Below, piece by piece: positions 6,866 to 14,303 of a stretch of 15,190 nucleotides of DNA (the first letter of the stretch is position 1; each line of letters starts with the position of its first letter). The position numbers and the translations under genes are program-made. The stretch lies in contig DATBFJ010000054.1 in the NCBI GenBank assembly GCA_036558545.1, positions 1-15,190 of the forward strand, read 5' to 3'. The notes below the pieces were generated by a model that worked only from the letters and a program-made list of their open reading frames with translations, searched no databases and was not told the origin of the DNA. The DNA is from JALYGJ01 sp036558545. GTDB lineage: Bacteria > Chloroflexota > Limnocylindria > Limnocylindrales > CSP1-4.

Positions 6866-8134
6866 GTGCCCCAACAGGACCTATCCCGTCGTGCAGTCGT
6901 GACCGGACTCGGCGCCATCACGCCGATCGGCAACGACTACCCGACCTTCTGGCGCAATCTGCTCGCCGCAAAAAGCGGCGTCGGCCCCGTCACGCGCTTC
7001 GACCCGACCGGCTTTGACGTTCGGATAGCGGCAGAGGTGAAGGGCTTTGACCCTGAAACCGTGATGGACCGCAAGATGGCCCGCCGCATGAGCCGATTCA
7101 TCCACCTGGCCATGGGTGCGGGCAAGGAAGCGGTCGCCGATGCCGGGCTCGACTTCACCACGTGGACACCAGAGCAGCGCGACCGGGTGGCAGTCGCGGT
7201 AAACACGGGCGGCGGGGGCATCGAGCAGGTGACGCAGGGGCACGACACCCTCGAGACGAAGGGTCCCGGCAGCGTGTCCCCCTTCGCATTCCCGGCCCTG
7301 TCGGCGTCAATGGCAGCGTGCCAGCTGTCGATGGAGTTCGGGATAACCGGACCGGTCATCACCCAGTCCGCGGCGTGCGCGACGTCGATCATCTGCTTCC
7401 TCGACGCGCTGCGCATGATCCAGCGCGGCGAGGTCGACGTGGTGGTGGCTGGGGGCACAGAAGCACCGCTGCTGCCCATGGGTTTCGCTGCCCTGGGCAA
7501 CATGCACGCGCTATCGCGGCGCAATGACGATCCGGAGCATGCGTCGCGGCCGTTCGACAAGAATCGCGACGGCTTCGTCTACGGCGAGGGCGCCGGGGTG
7601 GTCATCATCGAGTCGGCCGAGCACGCATTGAAGCGTGGCGCGACCATCCAGGCAGAGATTCTGGGCGCGGCCCTCACGGCAGACGCATTCCACATCTCTG
7701 CCCCGGAGCCAACCGGCCGCGGCGCGTGCATGGCGATGACCAAGGCGATGATGGACGCGAGCGTCTCACCCGACGAGATCGACTACATCGCTGCCCACGG
7801 CACGAGCACGCCGCTCAACGACGTGACCGAGACGCGCGCCATCAAGGGTGCGTTCGGGTCGCACGCGCACAAAGTGGCAATCTCGTCTACCAAGTCAATG
7901 GTCGGTCACACGATCGGCGCGGCTGGAGTGATCAACGCCCTGGCGGCCGTTGGAGCGATTCGCGATGGCGAGATCCCGCCAACGGCCAATCTCACCGATC
8001 CCGACCTGCCGGAGTGCGATCTCGACTATGTGCCGCTCAAATCGCGTGAGGCCAGGGTGGACACGGCGATCATCAACGGCTTCGGTTTCGGTGGCCAGAA
8101 CGCGGTAGCAGTCTTCCGGCGCTTCGAGGCGTAG
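6866..8134 (+). CDS. fabF: 3-oxoacyl-[acyl-carrier-protein] synthase II (KAS II)
   Basis: A 422-residue condensing enzyme that extends acyl-ACP chains with malonyl-ACP in fatty acid synthesis. The catalytic Cys-His-His triad is intact: Cys171 in AACATS, His311 in AAHGTST and His348 in VGHTIGAAG, each exactly +7 from E. coli FabF (164, 304, 341). Lys343 precedes the last His in STKSMVGH. RRAVVTGLGAITPIGN at 8-23 is the standard N terminus, and GFGFGGQNA near the C terminus is the glycine-rich loop. The GTG at 6866 has GAGGAG nine bases upstream and places VVTGLG correctly; the frame is open further up to a TTG at 6791, but that part has no domain match. No acyl carrier protein or other fab gene is adjacent, so it is a stand-alone copy. 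A polyketide-type ketosynthase is less likely from the length and lack of partners. Confidence 0.93.
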   Translation: MPQQDLSRRAVVTGLGAITPIGNDYPTFWRNLLAAKSGVGPVTRFDPTGFDVRIAAEVKGFDPETVMDRKMARRMSRFIHLAMGAGKEAVADAGLDFTTWTPEQRDRVAVAVNTGGGGIEQVTQGHDTLETKGPGSVSPFAFPALSASMAACQLSMEFGITGPVITQSAACATSIICFLDALRMIQRGEVDVVVAGGTEAPLLPMGFAALGNMHALSRRNDDPEHASRPFDKNRDGFVYGEGAGVVIIESAEHALKRGATIQAEILGAALTADAFHISAPEPTGRGACMAMTKAMMDASVSPDEIDYIAAHGTSTPLNDVTETRAIKGAFGSHAHKVAISSTKSMVGHTIGAAGVINALAAVGAIRDGEIPPTANLTDPDLPECDLDYVPLKSREARVDTAIINGFGFGGQNAVAVFRRFEA

Positions 8135-8170
8135 CGCTCACAAGCCGTCCTGGGGCCATGGCGCACTGAT

Positions 8171-9451
8171 ATGAGCTTGCCCCGAATTCCAGCCGTGCTC
8201 CGGCTGCGCGACTTCCAGGCGCTCCTCGTCTCGCGCTTCACCTGGTGGTTCGTCATGAGCGGCCTGACCGTAGTCGTTGGCTACCAGGTCTATCTGCTGA
8301 CACGCGACCCGCTCGCGCTCGGCCTGCTCGGCCTCGTGGAGGCGTTCCCGGCACTGACGCTGTCGCTGTTCGGTGGCCACCTCGCCGACCGGCGCGACAG
8401 GAAGACGATCATCGTCATATTCCAGCTCGTGACCGCGGCCGCCATCCTCGGGCTGGCCTTGCTGTCCGTCGATCCGACGCGCTTCGGCCTGGCGGGCATC
8501 TTTGCCGTGATCTTCGTCACCGGCGTCGCCGCCGGCCTGCAGCGACCGGCCTACACCGCGTTCGAGGTGCAGGTCATACCCGAAGAGCACATGATGCGTG
8601 GCTCTTCGTTTTCGAGCGGCACGGGGCAGCTCGGCGGGATCATCGGCCCCGCCGTGTTTGGCATCCTCTACGCGCTGGTCGGAGTGACGGCAACGTACGT
8701 CACCCTGGCGTCGCTGTTCCTGGTCAGCGTGGGAGCGTTGCTCGTCATCTCGCCAAAGCCGATGCCCGTCGTCGAAGCCACCGAGAGTCTGCGCGACAGC
8801 CTCAGCGTCGGACTGCGCTTCGTCCGTCGATCGCCAATTCTGCTGAGCGGCATGTCGCTCGATCTGTTCGCCGTGCTTTTCGGCGGTGCGGTGGCCATCC
8901 TGCCCATCTACGCGAGCGACATCCTCGACGTGGGGCCCGGCGGACTCGGGTTGATGCGAACGGCTCCGTCGGTCGGTGCGCTGCTCGCCTTCAGCCTGAC
9001 AGCGTGGCGACCTCCGCGAACGCACGCGGGCATGACATTGCTTGCCTGCGTCGCCGGTTTCGGTATTTCCATCATCGTGTTCGCGGTGTCGACCAACTTC
9101 GCACTGTCCCTGCTGGCCCTTTTCATGACCGGGGCGACGGACGGTGTCAGCGTGGTAATTCGCTCGATCATCACGCGCGTCGCGTCACCTGAGCACCTGC
9201 GTGCGCGCATCGCCTCGGTCGAGTACCTGTTCATAGGCGCTTCGAACGAGGTCGGTGCATTCGAAAGCGGCCTTTCGGCCAAGGTCCTTGGCGTGGTGCC
9301 AAGCGTCGCCCTCGGCGGTCTGGTCACGCTGGGCGTGGTCGGGATCGTCGCGACGCTTGTTCCTCAGCTGCGCCGACTCGACCTGGGTCAGCCGATTCCA
9401 CCACCAGACGGGTTTGCGACCGCCGCTACGTCAGCGTCGCCCTCCAGCTAG
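8171..9451 (+). CDS. MFS transporter, probable exporter (EntS/MFS_3-like)
   Basis: A 426-residue integral membrane protein with about ten to twelve hydrophobic segments across the full length. The MFS signature GGHLADRRDRK is at 68-78, in the loop between the second and third segments, and GGIIGPAVFG follows at 155-164. The overall pattern, including FESGLSAKVLG late in the protein, resembles the enterobactin-exporter (EntS/MFS_3) group, so export of a small molecule is likely; the substrate cannot be read. The start ATG has no strong ribosome binding site. It lies 36 bases after the fabF stop and may be co-transcribed with it. The stop TAG sits in a CTAG shared with the thioesterase gene on the other strand. 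Confidence 0.87.
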   Translation: MSLPRIPAVLRLRDFQALLVSRFTWWFVMSGLTVVVGYQVYLLTRDPLALGLLGLVEAFPALTLSLFGGHLADRRDRKTIIVIFQLVTAAAILGLALLSVDPTRFGLAGIFAVIFVTGVAAGLQRPAYTAFEVQVIPEEHMMRGSSFSSGTGQLGGIIGPAVFGILYALVGVTATYVTLASLFLVSVGALLVISPKPMPVVEATESLRDSLSVGLRFVRRSPILLSGMSLDLFAVLFGGAVAILPIYASDILDVGPGGLGLMRTAPSVGALLAFSLTAWRPPRTHAGMTLLACVAGFGISIIVFAVSTNFALSLLALFMTGATDGVSVVIRSIITRVASPEHLRARIASVEYLFIGASNEVGAFESGLSAKVLGVVPSVALGGLVTLGVVGIVATLVPQLRRLDLGQPIPPPDGFATAATSASPSS

Positions 9452-9924
9452 CGGCGAGGAATGCCACGTCCCTCGTATGACTCGAACATGGCAAGCAGGT
9501 CCTGCGGCACGCGCACGACCTTGTTGCTGGCCAGATCGAACATGACCTGGACCGTCTCGCCGTCAGCAATCTGGCGAGCCGGGGCCACCACGGATTCGGC
9601 TGCCCTGATCCGATACTCGAGCCCGAATGACGTTCGGCTGGCCCAGGCGAAGCGGCAACCGACCATCAGCGTCTCGCCAAAGAACGATGGTGCACGGTAC
9701 GAGATTCGGGCCTCGGCGAGGACGAACATGTCGCTCGAGCCACGCGCGCCGGTCATGAAGGGCTGGCCGGCTACCTTGGCGTAGTAGCCGGCGCGCGCCG
9801 CCTCGAAGTACGAGAGGTAGGTCGCATTGTTGACGTGGCCGAACGCGTCGGTGTCGACGAAGCGGACCTCGATCGGATGCTCGTAGGCGAAATGACCTTC
9901 GACCAGTGGTCCACGCTTCGGCAT
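9448..9924 (-). CDS. HotDog-fold acyl-CoA thioesterase (4HBT/YbgC-like)
   Basis: A 158-residue single-domain HotDog protein. VRFVDTDAFGHVNNATYLSYFEAAR at about 20-44 is the hallmark of the 4-hydroxybenzoyl-CoA thioesterase/YbgC group, with the active-site Asp in the DTD segment (24-26) and the HVNN segment at 30-33. These cytoplasmic enzymes hydrolyse acyl-CoA thioesters; chain-length preference cannot be read. A good ribosome binding site is not visible before the ATG at 9924. It follows copA by 28 bases on the same strand, so the two could share a transcript, though no functional link is evident. It converges with the MFS gene, each TAG stop lying in the same CTAG palindrome. Confidence 0.88.
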   Translation of the reverse strand: MPKRGPLVEGHFAYEHPIEVRFVDTDAFGHVNNATYLSYFEAARAGYYAKVAGQPFMTGARGSSDMFVLAEARISYRAPSFFGETLMVGCRFAWASRTSFGLEYRIRAAESVVAPARQIADGETVQVMFDLASNKVVRVPQDLLAMFESYEGRGIPRR

Positions 9925-9952
9925 GGGCCGATCATGACAGCCCAGCGCTCAA

Positions 9953-12259
9953 TTAGGCCGAGATCGGGTCGAACCGCTTCAGGCGCAGCGAATTGGTGAC
10001 GACGCTCACTGAGCTGATGGCCATCGCGGCGGCGGCAATGACCGGGTCGAGCAAAAGGCCAGTAACTGGGTAGAGCGCGCCCATCGCAACGGGTATCAGG
10101 ACGACGTTGTACGCAAAGGCCCAGAACAGGTTCTGGCGAATGATGTGCATCGATCGAGCCGACAGGCGTATTGCTGCTCCGACCAGGCGGGGATCGCCAC
10201 CCACCAGCGTTACGTCCGAAGCCTCGATGGCGACGTCGGTGCCACTGCCGATGGCAATACCAATGTCGGCCTGGGCAAGAGCCGGCGCGTCGTTGATGCC
10301 GTCGCCCACCATCGCGACGCGGCGACCGGTGGCCTGGAGACCCTTGATGCGCAGCTGCTTGTCCGCCGGCAACACGTCGGAGATCACGCGGTCGCCAGGA
10401 ATACCCACGCTCGTGGCCACCGAATGTGCGACCGCGTAGCTATCACCGGTGAGCAGCCACGTGTCGATGCCTGCGCGGCGAATGGCTGCGACTGCAGTCT
10501 CAGACTCCGTGCGAACGGCATCGCCAATCGCGATCACGCCAAGTAACGATTGCTCGAGCGCGACGTAAACCGCCGTCTGGCCGCGAGCCGCGAATCTGGC
10601 GACCTGTTCGCGCAGTGGGCCGACATCGACCGCGTGATCGGCCATCAGCCGCTCGTTGCCAACGAGGGCATGTGCGCCATCGACCATCGCGTGCGCCCCG
10701 TGCCCGGCCGTGGCCTCGAACTTCGTGCCCGGGACGAAGACGATGCCGTCGCGCCCAGCGCGCGCGACGATTGCCGCCGCGAGCGGATGCTCACTGGAGG
10801 ACTCAACGGCAGCGGCGATGCGCATGATTCGATCCTCGTCAAAGGCGCGCTGCTCCGGATTGACTGCGATCTCGATGACTTCCGGTCGGCCACGCGTGAG
10901 CGTTCCGGTCTTGTCGAAGACGACGACCTGGATTCTCTCGGCCTGTTCGAGGGCCTCGCCACCGCGAATCAGGATGCCCGCCTCTGCCCCACGTCCAGTA
11001 GCAACCATGATCGCGGTCGGCGTGGCGAGGCCCATCGCGCACGGGCAGGCAATGATCAGGACGCTGACCGTTGTCACCAGCGCATATGTCAGCCGCGGCT
11101 CCGGACCAAAGAGCATCCAGATCACGAATGTCGCGATCGCAGTGACCAGCACAAGCGGAACGAACCACGCGGTCACGGCATCGGCGAGGCGCTGGATGGG
11201 TGCCTTCGAGCCCTGTGCCTGCTCGACCATGCGCACGATCTGCGTGAGGACCGTATCGCGACCGACGCGCGTGGCGCGAAACAGGAACGAGCCTGTTCCG
11301 TTGAGCGTGCCGCCGATGACCTCGTCGCCATCGCCCTTCGTGACCGGCATGGCTTCACCGGTCAGCATCGACTCATCGATGCCGCTGCTGCCTTCAACAA
11401 TTCGACCGTCGACGGGCACCTTCTCGCCGGGCCGAACGCGGATGAGATCTCCCGCGTGCACCTGCGAAAGGTCGATGTCGACTTCACGGCCGTCGCGCAC
11501 AACGCGTGCGCTACTCGGTTGGAGGCCGGCCAATCTGCGCACCGCGCCCTGTGTCTGGTTCCTGGCACGCGCCTCGAGCCAGCGGCCAAGGAGTACCAGG
11601 CCGACGATCACCGCGGCGCTGTCGTAATAGGTCATCGGTTCGACAAGTGCCCCTGTCACGAGGTCAGGCGCGAGCGTCACGATCGTCGAATATAGCCAGG
11701 CTGCGGACGTGCCAAGGACGACGAGAGTGCTCATGTTCGCGCTGCCGTGACGCGCGGCACGTCCTGCCGCGACGTAAAAGCGCCGGCCGAGCCCGAACTG
11801 CACAAGCGTGGCGGGAACGAACAACAGCACGTTCAGCTGTTCGAGTGGAATGAGAGCCGTCAACCACAGGCTGGCAACCATCATTGCCAGGCCTAAGGTC
11901 AGGGCAACAGCCGCCTCCCAGCCAAGCCGCCGCGTCTCCTGGGCGCGGCGCTCGGCGTCAGCCGCGGCGGCGGCGTCGAACGCCTCATCCGTCGAATCCG
12001 GCTCGGTCCGCACGCCATAGCCGGCATCTTCCACGGCTCGCACGAGCTCTTCGCGGCCGGTCACAGTGGGGTCGAAACGAACCTGCGCGCGCTCGGTTGC
12101 AAGGTTGACGTTGGCCTCGACCACACCGTCGGTCTTGCTCAGGAAACGTTGAACACGGTTGCTGCACGAGGCACAGGTCATTCCTTCGATCGGTAGCGAA
12201 AGCTCGATCGCGGGCAGCTGGGGCAGCGCGCTTGGTCGGACGGGCGAGTCGGTCGTCAT
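9953..12259 (-). CDS. copA: Copper-exporting P-type ATPase (P1B-1)
   Basis: A 768-residue heavy-metal ATPase that pumps Cu(I) out of the cytoplasm using ATP. One N-terminal HMA domain has the GMTCASC metal site at 26-32 (Cys29, Cys32). The membrane domain starts near 115. The actuator TGE is at 300-302, the membrane metal site CPC at 405-407, the phosphorylated Asp449 in DKTGT, the nucleotide-binding His-Pro at 491-492, TGD at 604-606 and GDGINDAP at 652-659. The late-helix residues Tyr717-Asn718 and MAISS at 746-750 are the Cu(I) signature, so copper or silver fits better than zinc or cadmium. The ATG at 12259 follows GGGGGGAG. Neither CopZ nor a CsoR/CueR regulator is adjacent. Confidence 0.95.
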   Translation of the reverse strand: MTTDSPVRPSALPQLPAIELSLPIEGMTCASCSNRVQRFLSKTDGVVEANVNLATERAQVRFDPTVTGREELVRAVEDAGYGVRTEPDSTDEAFDAAAAADAERRAQETRRLGWEAAVALTLGLAMMVASLWLTALIPLEQLNVLLFVPATLVQFGLGRRFYVAAGRAARHGSANMSTLVVLGTSAAWLYSTIVTLAPDLVTGALVEPMTYYDSAAVIVGLVLLGRWLEARARNQTQGAVRRLAGLQPSSARVVRDGREVDIDLSQVHAGDLIRVRPGEKVPVDGRIVEGSSGIDESMLTGEAMPVTKGDGDEVIGGTLNGTGSFLFRATRVGRDTVLTQIVRMVEQAQGSKAPIQRLADAVTAWFVPLVLVTAIATFVIWMLFGPEPRLTYALVTTVSVLIIACPCAMGLATPTAIMVATGRGAEAGILIRGGEALEQAERIQVVVFDKTGTLTRGRPEVIEIAVNPEQRAFDEDRIMRIAAAVESSSEHPLAAAIVARAGRDGIVFVPGTKFEATAGHGAHAMVDGAHALVGNERLMADHAVDVGPLREQVARFAARGQTAVYVALEQSLLGVIAIGDAVRTESETAVAAIRRAGIDTWLLTGDSYAVAHSVATSVGIPGDRVISDVLPADKQLRIKGLQATGRRVAMVGDGINDAPALAQADIGIAIGSGTDVAIEASDVTLVGGDPRLVGAAIRLSARSMHIIRQNLFWAFAYNVVLIPVAMGALYPVTGLLLDPVIAAAAMAISSVSVVTNSLRLKRFDPISA

Positions 12260-12275
12260 ACTCCCCCCTAGTATA
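12258..12275 (-). promoter_or_regulatory. Possible copA promoter/operator at the start codon
   Basis: Minus-strand TATACT (12275-12270) resembles a -10 box ten bases before the ATG, and ATACT/AGTAT arms (12258-12262 and 12270-12274) flank a run of six C on the + strand. C-rich or G-rich palindromes with ATAC ends occur in CsoR-type copper operators, but the match is loose and no -35 box is clear. Confidence 0.3.
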
Positions 12276-12306
12276 CGATCGCGCGCACGGTGCCGAATAG
12301 AAAAAC

Positions 12307-12672
12307 CTAGGGGCGGGTCACCGGCTTCATCGCGAACACTCCAACGACGATCGGCACCGCTGGATCTTTGCTCAGCTCGAGGCCGATCTCGCCATCACGG
12401 ACCAGGGTCGCGAGGAAGTCGGCTTCGCGTCGGGGCAGGCCGACGAAGACGTGACCGTCCGGCACGTCGACCGCGCAGACCTCGTCGAGCTCGCCGTTCA
12501 GCTCGAACCTGCGACGCAGCTCATGGAGCGGTACGTACGGCCGCGACTTGATGAAGCGACGCAACTGGGCCGCGGTGGGTCCGGCACTTGACGTTTCCGC
12601 GGGCGCTGGTTCGCCGTGGACCTCGTCCGGATGTGTCGATTCGACGTTTTCGCCAGTTTGTTCAAGCGTCAT
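12307..12672 (-). CDS. Conserved-looking hypothetical protein, 121 residues
   Basis: I do not recognise this protein. The first 35 or so residues are acidic and rich in Pro, Glu, Thr and Ser, probably disordered. The rest looks folded: a basic helix AAQLRRFIKSRPYVPLHELR, a short strand pair around DEVCAVDVPDGHVFVGLPRRE, an acidic helix, and a hydrophobic end VPIVVGVFAM. It has a single cysteine, and no signal peptide or membrane segment. I chose the ATG at 12672 because GAGGGA lies at a good distance before it; ATGs at 12699 and 12708 would add 9 or 12 residues. It sits 42 bases after the peptidase and 47 before copA. Codon use matches its neighbours, so it is likely a real gene. Confidence 0.65.
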   Translation of the reverse strand: MTLEQTGENVESTHPDEVHGEPAPAETSSAGPTAAQLRRFIKSRPYVPLHELRRRFELNGELDEVCAVDVPDGHVFVGLPRREADFLATLVRDGEIGLELSKDPAVPIVVGVFAMKPVTRP

Positions 12673-12714
12673 CAAAGGGTCCCTCAGAGGCCCGATCATA
12701 GCCCCCATCCCCTT

Positions 12715-13908
12715 TCAGCCGCGGACTACGACCAGATCGCGTGTGACCTGGTTCAGAAGATCCGGACCAGCTGCCGTGCACGCGACTATGTCCTCGATCC
12801 GCGCGCCGTGCCTGCCCTCGACATAGATCCCCGGTTCGACGCTGAACGTATTGCCCACTTCCAGGTGCGCGCTATTGCCCTGGACCATGTACGGGTCCTC
12901 GTGGCCTTCGAGGCCAATGCCGTGGCCCGTGCGGTGGATGAACAACTCGCCCATGCCGGCTTCGCTGATGATGCTGCGCGAGACGCGATCGATCTCCTGG
13001 CATTCGACACCGGGCCGGACTGCCGCGGTGCTGGCGGCCTGAGCTCGCTGGAGGACGTCATAGAGCTTCGTGAACTCGTCGCTGGGACGGACGTCGTCGG
13101 GTCCGGTGACCCACACCGTCCGAGTAATGTCTGAGCAATAGCCCGAAAGCGACCCGCCAATGTCGACGACGATCGCCTCGCCTGCCTGGATGACGCGGTC
13201 GGTCGGTTCGTGGTGCGGGGAGGCAGCATTCGGGCCGCTGGCAATGATCCAGAACGAGGCCATGTCGTGGCCTTCGTCGACGAGCCGGTCGCGCACCTCG
13301 CGAGCAACATCCGCCTCTGTTCGACCGACCAGCCGACCATGGGCAATTGCTTCGACCACCCGATCTGCCGCATGCGCTGCTTCGCGCAGAAGGGCGATCT
13401 CCTCCTCTTCCTTCACCTCGCGGAGCGGACCGAGGACGGCCGAGGCGAGGCCGAATGCGGCGTCGGGCACTGCCGACTGGAGCCGGAGCAAAAAGGTTGC
13501 CCACAGCCGATCCGAAACGAGCAGGCCGCCGAGACGGCCCCAGGCACCACCGAGGGCACCGAGCTGGATCTCGGGCCGGCTGTCGCTGGCGTCAAGTCGC
13601 GCCGCGACGATCTGGAATGGATCCTCTGTCTCCTCCCAGGTCAGGACGTCGACGAGGCCCGCGCCAACGGCAGTCGCAGCTTCTGCGGCGGCCCGCTCCA
13701 GACGAGGCACCACGAGGGTTGCGCGGCCGGATGGCGGCACAACGAGCATCGTCAATCTTTCCAGGTCCTTGGCGCCGTAGCCGGTCAGCCACTGGAGATC
13801 CGGACCCACCCCGATGAGCAGCGCGGACGCGTCCTCCGCGGGCAGGCGGCGCTGGGCTGCCGCGATCCGGGCTTCGTATCGTGCCGCGGGGATCGTGGGC
13901 CGGCTCAC
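12715..13908 (-). CDS. M24B Xaa-Pro aminopeptidase/dipeptidase (PepP/PepQ-like)
   Basis: A 397-residue metallopeptidase that removes residues before proline. An N-terminal creatinase-like domain covers about 1-150. The C-terminal pita-bread domain has all five metal ligands: Asp249 (VVDIGG), Asp260 (CSDITR), His329 (GHGIGLEGHE), Glu358 (VEPGIY) and Glu372 (RIEDIV). His232 and His336 fit the usual substrate-contact histidines. Two metal ions, usually Mn or Co, are expected. The GTG at 13908 overlaps the stop of the upstream gene as GTGA and follows GAAGG; a longer frame to 14034 lacks similarity to the family. The protein could be an aminopeptidase P or a prolidase; length and motifs do not decide. 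No signal peptide is seen, so it is cytoplasmic. Confidence 0.92.
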   Translation of the reverse strand: MSRPTIPAARYEARIAAAQRRLPAEDASALLIGVGPDLQWLTGYGAKDLERLTMLVVPPSGRATLVVPRLERAAAEAATAVGAGLVDVLTWEETEDPFQIVAARLDASDSRPEIQLGALGGAWGRLGGLLVSDRLWATFLLRLQSAVPDAAFGLASAVLGPLREVKEEEEIALLREAAHAADRVVEAIAHGRLVGRTEADVAREVRDRLVDEGHDMASFWIIASGPNAASPHHEPTDRVIQAGEAIVVDIGGSLSGYCSDITRTVWVTGPDDVRPSDEFTKLYDVLQRAQAASTAAVRPGVECQEIDRVSRSIISEAGMGELFIHRTGHGIGLEGHEDPYMVQGNSAHLEVGNTFSVEPGIYVEGRHGARIEDIVACTAAGPDLLNQVTRDLVVVRG

Positions 13909-14273
13909 AGCGTGCCTTCGATCAATCGCGTGATCACGCCAGGACCGTCTCCGAACATCTTGTTGTATGAGAGAACTCTCTTGGCGCCAGCGCCAAGAGC
14001 CTGCTTGCGCAGGCCAATGTCGTCGTGCTCGCAAACGGCGAGGACCGTGGCACCGGAGCTCGCTGCCTTTCTGACTGCCTCGACGCCGTCGTACTCGCGC
14101 CCGCCGAGATCGATCAGGGCGAAGGGCGCATCTATGGACTCGGCGTCCTTCACGGGAACGGGTTGCGCGCCGGCATTCGATGCGGCGGCGCGGAGTCGTG
14201 ACGACCAGATGAGGTCATCGGCAAGGACTGCCACGCGCGTGTGTGCGGCCGCGGAAACGCTGCTCTGCTCCAT
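13905..14273 (-). CDS. Small response-regulator receiver-like protein, no output domain
   Basis: A 122-residue protein with the alternating beta-alpha pattern of a CheY-like receiver. VAVLADDLIWSSRLRAA at 14-30 holds an acidic pair (Asp19-Asp20), FALIDLGG at 51-58 has Asp55 where the phosphorylated Asp would lie, and ATVLAVCEHDD at 75-85 is the fourth strand. The usual Thr/Ser after that strand is replaced by Ala-Val-Cys, and the conserved Lys is not convincingly placed (Lys105 is the nearest, in SYNKM). It may be a degenerate or pseudo-receiver. No DNA-binding or enzymatic domain is attached and no histidine kinase is nearby. It overlaps the peptidase gene by GTGA, implying coupled translation. 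No ribosome binding site is clear before the ATG. Confidence 0.68.
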   Translation of the reverse strand: MEQSSVSAAAHTRVAVLADDLIWSSRLRAAASNAGAQPVPVKDAESIDAPFALIDLGGREYDGVEAVRKAASSGATVLAVCEHDDIGLRKQALGAGAKRVLSYNKMFGDGPGVITRLIEGTL

Positions 14274-14303
14274 CGCCGCGCAGTCTATGTAGCATCGCCA
14301 AAC

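Noticed and set aside
10550..11695. Long + strand open frame (381 codons) opposite copA, and a second overlapping one at 10656-11627
   Set aside because: It lies wholly inside copA on the other strand, its product is a low-complexity charged sequence with no domain, and GC-rich genes often leave such antisense frames open.
13210..14292. 360-codon + strand frame opposite the peptidase and receiver-like genes
   Set aside because: It is antisense to two well-supported genes, and its translation has no recognisable motif.
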